A stretch of 64,000 nt of DNA, taken from contig NZ_CP060694.1 of assembly GCF_014352935.1 (NCBI RefSeq), positions 1,860,001 through 1,924,000 on the forward strand, written 5' to 3'. Each line of letters begins with the position of its first letter. Within the stretch, counting starts at the first letter, position 1. A program made the translations under genes and the position numbers. Under the pieces are notes generated by a model. That model saw only the letters and a list, made by a program, of their open reading frames with translations. It was not told the origin of the DNA and ran no database searches. This DNA is from Aliarcobacter cryaerophilus (GTDB lineage: Bacteria; Campylobacterota; Campylobacteria; Campylobacterales; Arcobacteraceae). Of this stretch, positions 9,018 to 17,575 are shown piece by piece.

Positions 9018-9173
9018 TTTTAATCCTTTTTTATAGGTTCCCATATAAAAAAGGAACCATCTAATATAAACTACTTTTTAACGGAATTTATAAAAAATTC
9101 CCAAAAGTAGCAAAATTCTAAAGGGCTTCGAGAACGAAGCCTTATATCATAGGTTCCCATACAAAAAAGAACC
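9018..9173 (-). ncRNA. Structured 5' leader of mrp; candidate cis-regulatory RNA, copy A
   Basis: Read on the minus strand, four hairpins precede mrp. hpA is at 9152-9173 (GGTTC/GAACC). hpB is at 9124-9141 (GGCTTCG-TTCT-CGAAGCC). hpC is at 9071-9110, with outer CTACTTTT/AAAAGTAG and inner GGAATTT/AAATTCC stems. hpD is at 9036-9058 (GGTTCC/GGAACC). The ribosome site AAAAAAGGA (9024-9032) is perfectly complementary over 9 nt to TCCTTTTTT (9047-9055) inside hpD, so hpD folding and ribosome-site sequestration are mutually exclusive. hpB to hpD and the ribosome site recur upstream of the gene at 46583, with paired base changes that keep the stems. This is not a class I recognise; a ligand or protein effector is inference. 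Confidence 0.6.
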
Positions 9174-9193
9174 TCCTCATAAATCGAGAAGTT

Positions 9194-9199
9194 ATTATA
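9194..9199 (-). promoter_or_regulatory. -10 box (TATAAT) for the mrp leader
   Basis: Minus-strand TATAAT in the context AATATAATAACTTC lies about 20 nt upstream of hpA and gives a leader of about 170 nt. The matching AATATAATAAACTTC is found at the same relative place before the copy B leader (46437), so promoter and leader appear to have been duplicated together. Confidence 0.55.
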
Positions 9200-9227
9200 T
9201 TTTAATTAGGATAATTTTTGTCTTAAA

Positions 9228-10589
9228 TTATCCTACCATATTATCTATTGCTTCACCATGTTCTTTTACAATTTTTTGAGTTATCTTGTATGAACAAAAT
9301 TTTGGTCCACACATTGAGCAAAACTCTGCTTCTTTAAATACATCTTGAGGCAAAGTTTCATCGTGATACTCTCTTGCTCTATCTGGGTCTAAACAAAGTT
9401 CAAACTGTCTATTCCAATCAAAAGCATATCTTGCATCACTCATCTCATCATCAATATCTCTTGCACCTTTTCTTCCTCTTGCTATATCGGCACTATGAGC
9501 TGCAATTTTATATGCAATAATTCCATTTCTAACATCTTCAGCATTTGGTAATCCTAAATGCTCTTTTGGAGTAACATAACAAAGCATTGATGCTCCATGC
9601 CAACCACCAACAGCAGCACCAATTGCACTAGAAATATGATCGTACCCAGCAGCAATATCAGTTGTAAGAGGTCCTAAAATATAAAAAGGAGCTTCATGAC
9701 AATACTCTTTTTCTATCTTCATATTTCGCTCAATTTGATTTAAAGGCACATGGCCAGGTCCTTCAATCATAACTTGTACATCTTTTTCCCAAGCTCTTAA
9801 AGTCAAATCTCCAAGAACTTTTAGCTCTCTTAGTTGTGCTTCATCAGATGCATCAGCTAAACATCCTGGTCTTAAACTATCACCCAAAGATAAAGATACA
9901 TCATACTTTCTACAAATATCTAATATTTTATCAAAAGCTGTATTAAATGGATTCTCTTTATGATAGTGCATCATCCATGCAGCCATCAAACTTCCACCTC
10001 TTGAAACTATTCCCATCTTTCTTTTTGCAATATGAGGCATAAACTCAAGTAAAAATCCAGCATGAATTGTGAAATAAGAAACACCTTGTTGCGCTTGTCT
10101 TTCAATTACTTCAAGCATTTTTTCAATACTTAAATCCTCTATTTTATCTTTTACATCATGTAAAATTTGATAAATAGGAACTGTACCAATTGGAACTGTA
10201 GAGTGAGCTATAACAGCCTTTCTAATCATATCCAAATCTCCACCTGTACTTAAATCCATAATAGTATCAGCACCATACTTTAAACAAACATCAACTTTCT
10301 CAATCTCTTTGCTAGCATCACTTGCTAGTGCTGAACTTCCAATATTTGCATTTATTTTACAAGAACTTGCAATTCCAATAGCCATAGGAATTTGATTTGT
10401 ATGATTTACATTTGCAGGAATTATAAGTCGTCCACGTGCAATTTCACTTCTTATAAATTCAGCATCAAGATTTTCAACTTTTGCAACATACTCCATATGA
10501 GGAGTAATAATGCCTTGTTTTGCATAATACATTTGAGTTCTTACTTTATCGTTTTTATGTTCTTCTAACCATTTTTGTATATTTTGCAT
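9228..10589 (-). CDS. thiC: Phosphomethylpyrimidine synthase (thiamine biosynthesis)
   Basis: ThiC is a radical-SAM enzyme converting aminoimidazole ribotide to HMP-phosphate, the pyrimidine half of thiamine. The 453-residue product has the family core ([42 protein letters not shown]) and the C-terminal cluster motif CSMCGPKFC near residues 424-432. The start is the ATG at about 10589 ([10 protein letters not shown]), which follows TTAGGAGCAAAA. A TTG 18 codons upstream would lie at the foot of the riboswitch terminator and is rejected. Expression is controlled by the TPP riboswitch at 10722-10796 and the terminator at 10641-10674. Confidence 0.96.
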   Translation of the reverse strand: MQNIQKWLEEHKNDKVRTQMYYAKQGIITPHMEYVAKVENLDAEFIRSEIARGRLIIPANVNHTNQIPMAIGIASSCKINANIGSSALASDASKEIEKVDVCLKYGADTIMDLSTGGDLDMIRKAVIAHSTVPIGTVPIYQILHDVKDKIEDLSIEKMLEVIERQAQQGVSYFTIHAGFLLEFMPHIAKRKMGIVSRGGSLMAAWMMHYHKENPFNTAFDKILDICRKYDVSLSLGDSLRPGCLADASDEAQLRELKVLGDLTLRAWEKDVQVMIEGPGHVPLNQIERNMKIEKEYCHEAPFYILGPLTTDIAAGYDHISSAIGAAVGGWHGASMLCYVTPKEHLGLPNAEDVRNGIIAYKIAAHSADIARGRKGARDIDDEMSDARYAFDWNRQFELCLDPDRAREYHDETLPQDVFKEAEFCSMCGPKFCSYKITQKIVKEHGEAIDNMVG

Positions 10590-10640
10590 TTTTGCTCCTA
10601 AATTAATATTATTTTCTTTATTGCTAAGACAAATTTTGAG

Positions 10641-10674
10641 CAAAAAAAAAGTACTCTCCGAAGAAAGTACTTTT
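10641..10674 (-). terminator. thiC: Riboswitch-controlled terminator upstream of thiC
   Basis: On the minus strand the stem AGTACTTTC / GAGAGTACT closes a TTCG tetraloop and is followed by nine T's, a textbook intrinsic terminator. It sits between the TPP aptamer (10722-10796) and the thiC ribosome site, so TPP binding probably stops transcription before thiC. Confidence 0.85.
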
Positions 10675-10721
10675 TATTAAATTTTATCCATTTTAAACTA
10701 TGAAATTTAATTTTTAAATTT

Positions 10722-10796
10722 ACTTCCTACGCTGGTCTTAACCATCAGGTTCAAAGGGTCAGGTTTTACCTTCTCAACGCCAAAGCGTCCCCCCGC
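10722..10796 (-). promoter_or_regulatory. TPP riboswitch (THI element)
   Basis: The minus strand reads GCGGGGGGACGC, then GTTGAGAAGG, ACCCTTTGAACCTGAT and GGTTAAGACCAGCGTAGGAAG. These are the conserved TPP aptamer blocks: P2/J with TGAGA, ACCCTTTGAACCTGAT and the closing CGTAGGAA. It sits about 130 nt upstream of thiC and is followed by an intrinsic terminator, so it most likely acts by transcription attenuation when thiamine pyrophosphate is plentiful. Confidence 0.95.
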
Positions 10797-10808
10797 AATA
10801 AAAAAACT

Positions 10809-10814
10809 ATTCTA
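10809..10814 (-). promoter_or_regulatory. Probable -10 box for the thiC riboswitch transcript
   Basis: Minus-strand TGCTAGAAT (extended -10, TAGAAT) lies about 12 nt upstream of the aptamer's first G. No clear -35. The remainder of the gap up to the HDOD gene (10936) holds only AT-rich DNA and that gene's own upstream region. Confidence 0.4.
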
Positions 10815-10935
10815 GCATAAAGAATGATTAAAAACATATTAATTCTCTTTTAAAGCTCAATTATCCCTTAGTAGATATAATATAAGTTACAATTTTATAT
10901 AATGATTTTTATTTCATATTAGGTTTTTAGGAAAA

Positions 10936-11754
10936 ATGATAAAAAATTTTGCAAAATATATACAAAACTTACCAACTTTACCAGAAATCATAATAGATTT
11001 AGATAGTTTTAGAAAATCAAAAAATAGAAATTTTAAACAACTTGCTATGATTATAAAAAAAGATAAGAGTCTTCATTTAGATATTTTAAAAGTTATGGAT
11101 TTTCAAATATTTGATTTTTTGAATAAACCAAAAAATATACATAATTTTATTTTAATTACTAGTTTAGAGTTTGTTTGTGCATTAGCAACATCTTTATCTT
11201 TTTGTAGAAATATAAAAACAAATCTATTTTCATATGCTGCCACTTTTGATGATTTTTTATATTCAAATACTCTTTCAATGCTAATTGTTGAAATGTGGTT
11301 AAAAAAGAGTGATAAAAAGTTAAAAGATGAACTTCTTATTCCAGCATTTTTACAAGATCTGGCAAAACCTTTTATCTCTCAAGCAATAAGTGAAAATAAA
11401 CTAACCGAACAGTTCTTAAATGAAATAAAAAACTCAAATATGAGTAAAGCTGAAGAGAAATTTATAGGATTTAATTCTCAAAGAATAAGCTCTACTATAC
11501 TTAAAAATTGGGGTTTAAGTCACAATATTATATTTCCAATTTTATTTTCAAAAGATTTAAAAAATTGTCCAGATGAATTTAGACTAAAAGCTCTTATTTT
11601 GAATATTGTTAGCATTGTTTCAAATTTAAGAGAGCCTCTATTAGATTCAAATATAAAAAAAGCAATTAATGAAATTGAGTTATTTGGGTTAAATAGCGAT
11701 ACATTTTTAAGTACAATAAGTAACATAAATGATAATATAAAGAGCAATTCTTAA
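10936..11754 (+). CDS. HDOD-domain protein
   Basis: The 272-residue product opens with the HDOD signature spacing (KYIQNLPTLPEIIIDLDSF), followed by a helical HD-fold without the metal-binding HD pair. HDOD proteins are signalling-output domains linked to regulatory networks and do not hydrolyse nucleotides as HD-GYP proteins do. Here the domain fills almost the whole chain, with no receiver or GGDEF partner. It is followed 58 nt later by ispDF on the same strand. The specific function cannot be inferred. Confidence 0.7.
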   Translation: MIKNFAKYIQNLPTLPEIIIDLDSFRKSKNRNFKQLAMIIKKDKSLHLDILKVMDFQIFDFLNKPKNIHNFILITSLEFVCALATSLSFCRNIKTNLFSYAATFDDFLYSNTLSMLIVEMWLKKSDKKLKDELLIPAFLQDLAKPFISQAISENKLTEQFLNEIKNSNMSKAEEKFIGFNSQRISSTILKNWGLSHNIIFPILFSKDLKNCPDEFRLKALILNIVSIVSNLREPLLDSNIKKAINEIELFGLNSDTFLSTISNINDNIKSNS

Positions 11755-11812
11755 AAGTATTATAAGTAACATTTAGCTACTATATGTAACTTTTTTACTC
11801 AAAGGTTTATAA

Positions 11813-12934
11813 TTGAAAGATATTACTTTAGTTGTTTTATGTGCTGGAAACTCTACAAGATTTGATAATTTATGTAAAAAACAGTGGATTAGGATTGACA
11901 ATGAACCTCTGTGGTTAAATGTTACAAATAGATTAACTTCTTTTTCTAATTTTTCAAAAACTATTGTCGTTTCACATAAAGATGAGTTAAGCTACATGAA
12001 AAACTTTAGTGATGATTTTATTTATGTTGAAGGTGGAGATACAAGACAAAATTCTATAAAAAATGCTTTAGAATTTGTTGATACACCTTATGTAATGATA
12101 AGCGATGTTGCACGTGCTTGTATTAGCAAAAATATTATCTCTGATTTAATCCAAAATAAAAACAAAGCCTCTTGTATAGTTCCAATTTTAGATGTAAGTG
12201 ATACTGTTATATTTGAAAAAAATACTATTAATAGAGAAAATGTAAAACTTATTCAAACTCCTCAGTTATCAAATAGCGATATTCTAAGAAAAGCAATTTC
12301 AAAAGATATTGAATTTACAGATGAAAGTAGTGCTATAAAAAATATAGGTGAAGATATATTTTATATAAAAGGTGATATCGCTAGTAAAAAACTAACTTTT
12401 TTTGAAGATATTTCACAAATTCCATGTCTAAAAGCTCCAGCTAAAACACAATTTGTTGGAATTGGATATGATATTCATAGCTTTGAAGATAAAAAAGAGA
12501 TGTTTTTAGGTGGTGTAAAATTGCCATATAATTATGGATTTAAAGCTCACAGTGATGGCGATGTTTTAATCCACTCTTTAATTGATGCCCTTTTAGGTGC
12601 TATTGGTGGTGGTGATATTGGAGAGTTTTTTCCAGATACTGATGATAAATTTAAAGGAATCGACTCAAAAATACTTTTAAAAAAAATTATAAGTTTTGTA
12701 AATAATGTTGGATATGAGCTTGTAAACATTGATATTACAATAATTGCTCAAAAACCAAAAATAAATCCTCATAAAAATGAGATAAAAAGTAGTTTATCAA
12801 AACTTTTAAATCTTCCAAAGCAATTTATAAATATCAAAGCATCAACAGCTGAAAAATTAGGTGCTGTTGGAAGAGAAGAAGGAGTAGTTGTACAAGCTAT
12901 GACAAATTTAAGATATTACGATTGGACTAAATAA
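11813..12934 (+). CDS. ispDF: Bifunctional IspD/IspF (MEP isoprenoid pathway)
   Basis: A 373-residue fusion. IspD (about 1-205) makes CDP-methylerythritol: VVLCAGNSTRFDN nucleotide loop, KKQW, ISDVARACI. IspF (about 212-373) makes MEcPP: GIGYDIHSFED with the zinc ligands, AHSDGDVLIHSLIDALLGA, DIGEFFPDTD and KASTAEKLGAVGR. Translation begins at TTG 11813 with AAAGG upstream; no in-frame ATG gives the full IspD loop. The fusion and its neighbour HP1021-like regulator are typical of Campylobacterota. It overlaps an operon with the next two genes (1-2 nt gaps). Confidence 0.95.
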   Translation: MKDITLVVLCAGNSTRFDNLCKKQWIRIDNEPLWLNVTNRLTSFSNFSKTIVVSHKDELSYMKNFSDDFIYVEGGDTRQNSIKNALEFVDTPYVMISDVARACISKNIISDLIQNKNKASCIVPILDVSDTVIFEKNTINRENVKLIQTPQLSNSDILRKAISKDIEFTDESSAIKNIGEDIFYIKGDIASKKLTFFEDISQIPCLKAPAKTQFVGIGYDIHSFEDKKEMFLGGVKLPYNYGFKAHSDGDVLIHSLIDALLGAIGGGDIGEFFPDTDDKFKGIDSKILLKKIISFVNNVGYELVNIDITIIAQKPKINPHKNEIKSSLSKLLNLPKQFINIKASTAEKLGAVGREEGVVVQAMTNLRYYDWTK

Positions 12935-12935
12935 A

Positions 12936-13826
12936 ATGAATATACTAATAATTGAAAATGAAGTTTATCTAGCACAGAAAGTTGTTTCAAGACTTCTTGA
13001 TGATGGTCATAACTGTGATTTTGTAGAAAATGTAAATCTTGAAAATTTAACAAAAGAGTATGATATTGTACTCCTTTCAACATCAATATCAAGCTCTATC
13101 GTAAAAGGTGTTATTAAAAAATATGGTCAAAATTCAATAATACTTCTTTTAGTATCTTATATTTCAGATGAAACTGTAACAAACCCTATTAAGGATGGAG
13201 CAAAAGATTATATTATGAAGCCATTTTTAATGGATGAATTAGTTAGAAAGATTTATCACTATAAAGAGTGTAGAGCTATAAGAAGAGAGCTTAAAGTATT
13301 AAAAGATTATTTCGAATTTACTATGAGTGATATTGATATAAAAGATGTATTAGTTCCATTTTCGTTCCCCTTATTAATAGAGACAAATTTTCAAAGCTAT
13401 GCTGATAAACTTGTTTTTGAAATCGCAAAAAAAGTAGATTTACCAATAAAATTTATCTCCTTATCTTCAGCAAATTGGCAAAAACAGATAACAAATCAAT
13501 TTGAAAGAACTATTATTTACCTTACTGATTATCATACTTTAAAAAGAAATGTAAAAGATCAACTAATAAAACAGATTTTAGATAAAAAATGTGTAATTTG
13601 TTCTTTAGAAAGCGATGATGAATTTACTCACAAAAAAGTAGTTTTTAATAGTAAAAATAAATCTTTAGATCATAGTCAAATTATGTCAATAAACGATTAT
13701 ATAAAAACTATAGTAATAAATCATCAAAATAGATACCCTGATACAGAACTTTCAAAAAGGTTAGGAATATCTAGAAAATCTCTTTGGGAAAAGAGAAAAA
13801 AACTCGAAATTGATAAAAAGAAGTAA
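12936..13826 (+). CDS. HP1021/Cj1608-type atypical response regulator
   Basis: The 296-residue protein has a receiver-like N-terminus (MNILIIENEVYLAQ, KPFLMDELVRKIY) and a C-terminal Fis-type helix-turn-helix (LSKRLGISRKSLWEKRKKL). The phosphoacceptor Asp is absent: the strand that should end in Asp reads IVLLSTSIS (Ser near 48). That, the length (HP1021 is about 298) and the position right after ispDF identify it as the HP1021/Cj1608 orphan regulator, known in H. pylori to bind oriC and to respond to redox. Four Cys are present (HNCDF, KECRA, CVICS), candidates for redox sensing. It is translated one base after ispDF. Confidence 0.88.
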   Translation: MNILIIENEVYLAQKVVSRLLDDGHNCDFVENVNLENLTKEYDIVLLSTSISSSIVKGVIKKYGQNSIILLLVSYISDETVTNPIKDGAKDYIMKPFLMDELVRKIYHYKECRAIRRELKVLKDYFEFTMSDIDIKDVLVPFSFPLLIETNFQSYADKLVFEIAKKVDLPIKFISLSSANWQKQITNQFERTIIYLTDYHTLKRNVKDQLIKQILDKKCVICSLESDDEFTHKKVVFNSKNKSLDHSQIMSINDYIKTIVINHQNRYPDTELSKRLGISRKSLWEKRKKLEIDKKK

Positions 13827-13828
13827 CT

Positions 13829-14305
13829 ATGAATTTTAGAAAATTTTTTTTAACTGTAGGATTTAGTGGATTAAGTCCAAAAGCACCTGGAACTGTTGGA
13901 AGTTTTGTATCTTTAATTTTAGGAGTTATTTTACTTGAGTTTTTACACACATCTTCTCTGTTTCTACTATCTATTTTAATAACTATAATAGCTATAAAAC
14001 AAATAGATCTTTATGAAAAAGAGATTGGTACTCACGATAGTAGTGAAATTGTAATAGATGAATTAGCTGGTATGTGGATAGCTTTAGCTATTTGTGGAAT
14101 AAATAGTGAAAATGTTTTCATTTTAGCTCCTCTTGCTTTTATATTTTTTAGAATCTTTGATATTTGGAAACCATCTATTATTGGAAAAATTGATAGGGAA
14201 GTAAAAGGTGGATTAGGAGTAATGGGCGATGATGTTGTTGCTGGAATTTTTGCTGGAATTTGTACAGCTGGAGTTTGGCAACTAATTGAAAAATTTGTTA
14301 TTTAG
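13829..14305 (+). CDS. pgpA: Phosphatidylglycerophosphatase A
   Basis: A 158-residue membrane protein that dephosphorylates phosphatidylglycerol-phosphate. The PgpA signature is present: FSGLSPKAPGTVGSFVS at the start, DSSEIVIDELAGMWIAL in the middle, and KPSIIGKIDREVKGGLGVMGDD with the conserved acidic residues. Three to four hydrophobic segments surround these. It follows the HP1021-like gene by 2 nt, completing an ispDF-HP1021-pgpA operon. Confidence 0.93.
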   Translation: MNFRKFFLTVGFSGLSPKAPGTVGSFVSLILGVILLEFLHTSSLFLLSILITIIAIKQIDLYEKEIGTHDSSEIVIDELAGMWIALAICGINSENVFILAPLAFIFFRIFDIWKPSIIGKIDREVKGGLGVMGDDVVAGIFAGICTAGVWQLIEKFVI

Positions 14306-14330
14306 AAAAATATAATTTGTAGATTAAAAC

Positions 14331-14350
14331 AAAAAGGGCTTTTATAGCCC
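14331..14350 (-). terminator. Terminator of rpsT-prfA
   Basis: On the minus strand GGGCTATAAAAGCCC is followed by TTTTTGTTTT; the stem includes the last codons of prfA. It ends the rpsT-prfA transcript against convergent pgpA. Confidence 0.6.
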
Positions 14351-15409
14351 ATTTGCTTCGATAAGTCTTGATTGATGATCAGCAATAAGAGGATCAATTA
14401 CCTCATCAAACAGACCATCTTGAAGAATATAGTCAAGTCGATATAAAGTTAGATTTATTCTGTGGTCACTTAGACGATTTTGTGGGAAATTATAAGTTCT
14501 AATTCTTCCACTTCTATCTCCAGTTCCTACTTGCTCTTTTCTATTTGCACCCTCAGCTTCCATCTTTTTTTCCATCTCAATTTCAAAAAGTTTAGCTTTT
14601 AGAACTTTCATAGCTCTCTCTTTATTTTTATGCTGAGATTTTTGATCTTGATTTGTTACAACAATACCAGATGGAATATGAGTAATTCTTACAGCAGAAT
14701 CAGTAGTATTCACAGATTGTCCACCATTTCCACTTGCACGCATTACATCGATCTTTAAATCGCTTTCGTTAATCTCAACTTCAACATCATCAACCTCTGG
14801 CATAACAGCAACTGTAATAGCAGATGTGTGAACTCTTCCTTGAGACTCTGTTGCAGGAACTCTTTGAACTCTGTGAGTTCCACCTTCAAATTTTAGCTTA
14901 GAATAAACGTGGTCACCTTTTACGAGTATTACAATCTCTTTATAACCACCAGCTTCACTATCACTTGAACTCATAATTTCAACTTTCCAGTTATTGTTTT
15001 CTGCATATCGCAAATAACCACGAAACAAATCTCCAACAAAAAGTGCAGCTTCATCTCCACCTGTTCCAGCCCTAAGCTCCAAATATATATTTCTATCATC
15101 ATTTGGGTCTTTTGGAATCATAAGAAGTTTTATCTCATCTTCCAAAATAGGTTTTTTCTGCTCAAGCTCTTTTAACTCTTCTTTTGCTAAATCACCCAGC
15201 TCAGAATCATCAAGCATACTTCTGTTCTCTTCAATATCTTCAAGAACTTTTATGTACTCTTTTGCTTTTCTAACAATTGGTTCTATACTTGATTGCTCTT
15301 TTGACAGAGTTGTCATTCTTTTTATATCACTAGTTATGTCAGGAGACATCAATAAATTTGTAATCTCCTCTGATCTAGTAATAAAAGGTTGGAGTTTGTC
15401 TTTTAGCAT
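14342..15409 (-). CDS. prfA: Peptide chain release factor 1
   Basis: The 355-residue RF1 reads UAA and UAG. The catalytic GGQ lies in [17 protein letters not shown] near residues 228-232, and the stop-recognition region [15 protein letters not shown] contains the PxT motif typical of RF1 (PAT). Length is normal. It follows rpsT after 3 nt in a two-gene operon, the arrangement seen in Campylobacter. Confidence 0.97.
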   Translation of the reverse strand: MLKDKLQPFITRSEEITNLLMSPDITSDIKRMTTLSKEQSSIEPIVRKAKEYIKVLEDIEENRSMLDDSELGDLAKEELKELEQKKPILEDEIKLLMIPKDPNDDRNIYLELRAGTGGDEAALFVGDLFRGYLRYAENNNWKVEIMSSSDSEAGGYKEIVILVKGDHVYSKLKFEGGTHRVQRVPATESQGRVHTSAITVAVMPEVDDVEVEINESDLKIDVMRASGNGGQSVNTTDSAVRITHIPSGIVVTNQDQKSQHKNKERAMKVLKAKLFEIEMEKKMEAEGANRKEQVGTGDRSGRIRTYNFPQNRLSDHRINLTLYRLDYILQDGLFDEVIDPLIADHQSRLIEANGL

Positions 15410-15412
15410 AAA

Positions 15413-15673
15413 TTATATAGAATTAACTTTTAGTTGAAGTCTGCTTACTTTTCTAGAAGCTGTACCTTTTGCTAAAATACCTTTTGAAACGCAGTGGTGG
15501 AAGTATTTATTTGCAACTTTCATAGCAACTACTGCTTTTTCTTTATCAGCACTTTCTACTGCTGCAATAACATCTTTAGTGATGTTTTTAATTCTTGTTT
15601 TGTAAAATCTATTTCTTATAGTTTTTACTAATGTTTGTCTAGCTCTCTTCTCAGAAGATTTATGATTTGCCAT
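15413..15673 (-). CDS. rpsT: 30S ribosomal protein S20
   Basis: The 86-residue basic protein matches S20: [52 protein letters not shown]. It binds 16S rRNA in the small subunit. An AAAGAGG ribosome site lies 9 nt upstream. The upstream gap, divergent from glmM, contains the palindrome GGATAG-AATA-CTATCC at 15703-15718. Confidence 0.97.
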   Translation of the reverse strand: MANHKSSEKRARQTLVKTIRNRFYKTRIKNITKDVIAAVESADKEKAVVAMKVANKYFHHCVSKGILAKGTASRKVSRLQLKVNSI

Positions 15674-15756
15674 TTTATTTAACCTCTTTATAAATTTTTA
15701 AAGGATAGAATACTATCCAAAATAACTTAAATAGAGTTTAATTTTAGGAAGATTTA

Positions 15757-17091
15757 ATGAAACTATTTGGAACAGACGGAGTTAGAGGAAAGGCTGGAGA
15801 GTTTTTAGATGTTATTACAGTTATAAAATTAGCGCAAGCAGCTGGAATTTATTTTAGGAAACACTCAACAACAAATAAAATTCTTGTAGGTAAAGATACA
15901 AGAAGAAGTGGGTATATGATTGAAAATGCACTTGTTAGTGGATTAACTTCTGTTGGTTACAATGTAATTCAAATAGGACCTATGCCAACACCTGCTATTG
16001 CATACCTTACAGAAAGTATGAGATGTGATGCTGGAATTATGATTAGCGCTTCTCATAATCCGTTTGAAGATAATGGAATAAAATTTTTCGATAATCATGG
16101 TAACAAGCTTAGTGTTGAAAGTGAAAAAGATATTGAGAAAATTTTTAATGATGATGATTTACTACAACAAAATCAAGCTGTTGAAAAAGAGATTGGTTCT
16201 TCAAAAAGAATCGATGATGTTATTGGAAGATACATTGTAGTTATAAAATCTTCTTTTCCAAAAGATTTAACTCTAAAAGGATTAAGAATTGTCCTTGATT
16301 GTGCAAATGGTGCTGCTTATAAAGTTGCTCCTACAATTTTGGAAGAGTTAGGCGCTGATGTAATTACAATAAATAATAAACCAAATGGTTTTAATATTAA
16401 CGATAATTGTGGAGCTATGCATCCTGAAAATGTTTCAAATTTAGTTCGTGAATATAGAGCAGATATTGGTCTTGCACTTGATGGAGATGCTGATAGATTG
16501 GTTGTTATTGATGAAAATGGAAATATTGTTGATGGTGACAATCTTTTAGGAGCTTTAAGTGTATATCTAAAAGAGGAAAACCTTTTAGAAGGAGATGCTT
16601 GTGTTGCTACAGTTATGTCAAATAAAGCATTAGAAGATTATTTAGAAAAACATAAAATCAAACTTTTAAGAAGTGATGTTGGTGATAAATATGTACTTGA
16701 AGTTATGAAAAAAAATGGTGTTAATTTTGGTGGTGAGCAAAGTGGACATATCATATTTTCAGATGCTGCAAAAACAGGAGATGGTTTAGCTTCAGCACTT
16801 CAAGTTTTAGCGTTGATAATAAAATCAAAGAAAAAAGCAAGTGTTGCTTTAAATCCATTTAGTTTATATCCTCAAATATTAGAAAATTTAAAAGTTAGTG
16901 AAAAAATACCATTAAAAGATATAAAAGGTTTAGATGAGATTTTAAAACCAATTAGAGAAAAAGGTATAAGAGATTTGATAAGATATTCAGGAACTGAAAA
17001 TAAAATTAGACTTTTACTTGAAGGTAAAAATAAAAAAGATGTTGAATCATCTATGAAAACTTTAGTAGATTTTTTCAAAAAAACACTATAA
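15757..17091 (+). CDS. glmM: Phosphoglucosamine mutase
   Basis: Converts glucosamine-6-phosphate to glucosamine-1-phosphate for cell-wall UDP-GlcNAc. The 444 residues contain [17 protein letters not shown], the phosphoserine loop [16 protein letters not shown] (Ser99), the metal loop LDGDADR and the sugar loop [12 protein letters not shown]. The C-terminal phosphate-binding loop is [15 protein letters not shown]. Length is typical. It is followed 14 nt later by lspA. Confidence 0.97.
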   Translation: MKLFGTDGVRGKAGEFLDVITVIKLAQAAGIYFRKHSTTNKILVGKDTRRSGYMIENALVSGLTSVGYNVIQIGPMPTPAIAYLTESMRCDAGIMISASHNPFEDNGIKFFDNHGNKLSVESEKDIEKIFNDDDLLQQNQAVEKEIGSSKRIDDVIGRYIVVIKSSFPKDLTLKGLRIVLDCANGAAYKVAPTILEELGADVITINNKPNGFNINDNCGAMHPENVSNLVREYRADIGLALDGDADRLVVIDENGNIVDGDNLLGALSVYLKEENLLEGDACVATVMSNKALEDYLEKHKIKLLRSDVGDKYVLEVMKKNGVNFGGEQSGHIIFSDAAKTGDGLASALQVLALIIKSKKKASVALNPFSLYPQILENLKVSEKIPLKDIKGLDEILKPIREKGIRDLIRYSGTENKIRLLLEGKNKKDVESSMKTLVDFFKKTL

Positions 17092-17105
17092 AGATAGGAA
17101 ATAAT

Positions 17106-17564
17106 TTGAAAAAAGAGTTAAAAATTGCATTGTTTATTTTTGCAACTATTTTTATTATTGATCAAGTTGTAAAATTTGGTTTTGCCTCTTTAGGATGGGG
17201 AGCTACTGGAAGCTTTATGAATCTAGAGCTTGCATATAATTATGGCGTAGCATTTTCTATGCTAGAATTTTTGGCTGGATATTTAAAATATATACAACTT
17301 TCTATAGTAGTTTTAGGAACTATTTATCTTATTAAAAATAGAGATGTTTTTTATAAATACTATATTCCTATTGCACTTTTATACGCTGGTGGTTTATCAA
17401 ATATTTTAGATAGATTTACTTATGGTGCGGTTGTAGATTATTTTGCTTGGCACTATATGTTTGAGTTTGCAATATTTAATTTTGCTGATGTTATGATAGA
17501 TTTAGCGGTTGTTATAATTATAGTTATGCAAATAAAAGAGAGCAGAAAACAAAAAGTGGAGTAA
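17106..17564 (+). CDS. lspA: Lipoprotein signal peptidase (signal peptidase II)
   Basis: The 152-residue inner-membrane aspartic protease removes signal peptides from prolipoproteins. It has four hydrophobic segments and the two catalytic Asp motifs: GLSNILDRFTYGAVVDYFAW and FNFADVMIDLAVV. The start codon is TTG at 17106 (TTGAAAAAAGAG) with GATAGGA upstream. It forms an operon with glmM and ends inside its own terminator. Confidence 0.95.
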   Translation: MKKELKIALFIFATIFIIDQVVKFGFASLGWGATGSFMNLELAYNYGVAFSMLEFLAGYLKYIQLSIVVLGTIYLIKNRDVFYKYYIPIALLYAGGLSNILDRFTYGAVVDYFAWHYMFEFAIFNFADVMIDLAVVIIIVMQIKESRKQKVE

Positions 17565-17575
17565 TCCACTTTTTT
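17551..17575. terminator. Terminator between lspA and argD
   Basis: AAAAAGTGGA / TCCACTTTTT stem with GTAA loop, containing the lspA stop codon. T-rich on the plus strand and, by symmetry, on the minus strand, so it serves both converging genes. Confidence 0.7.

Noticed and set aside
10590-10643. TTG start for thiC at 10643
   Set aside because: It falls at the foot of the riboswitch terminator and adds 18 residues not typical of ThiC. ATG with TAGGAG near 10589 is better.
11761-11812. TAAGTAACAT and TATGTAAC words before ispDF as a hairpin or operator
   Set aside because: They are not complementary to each other; a loose direct repeat only, with no clear function.
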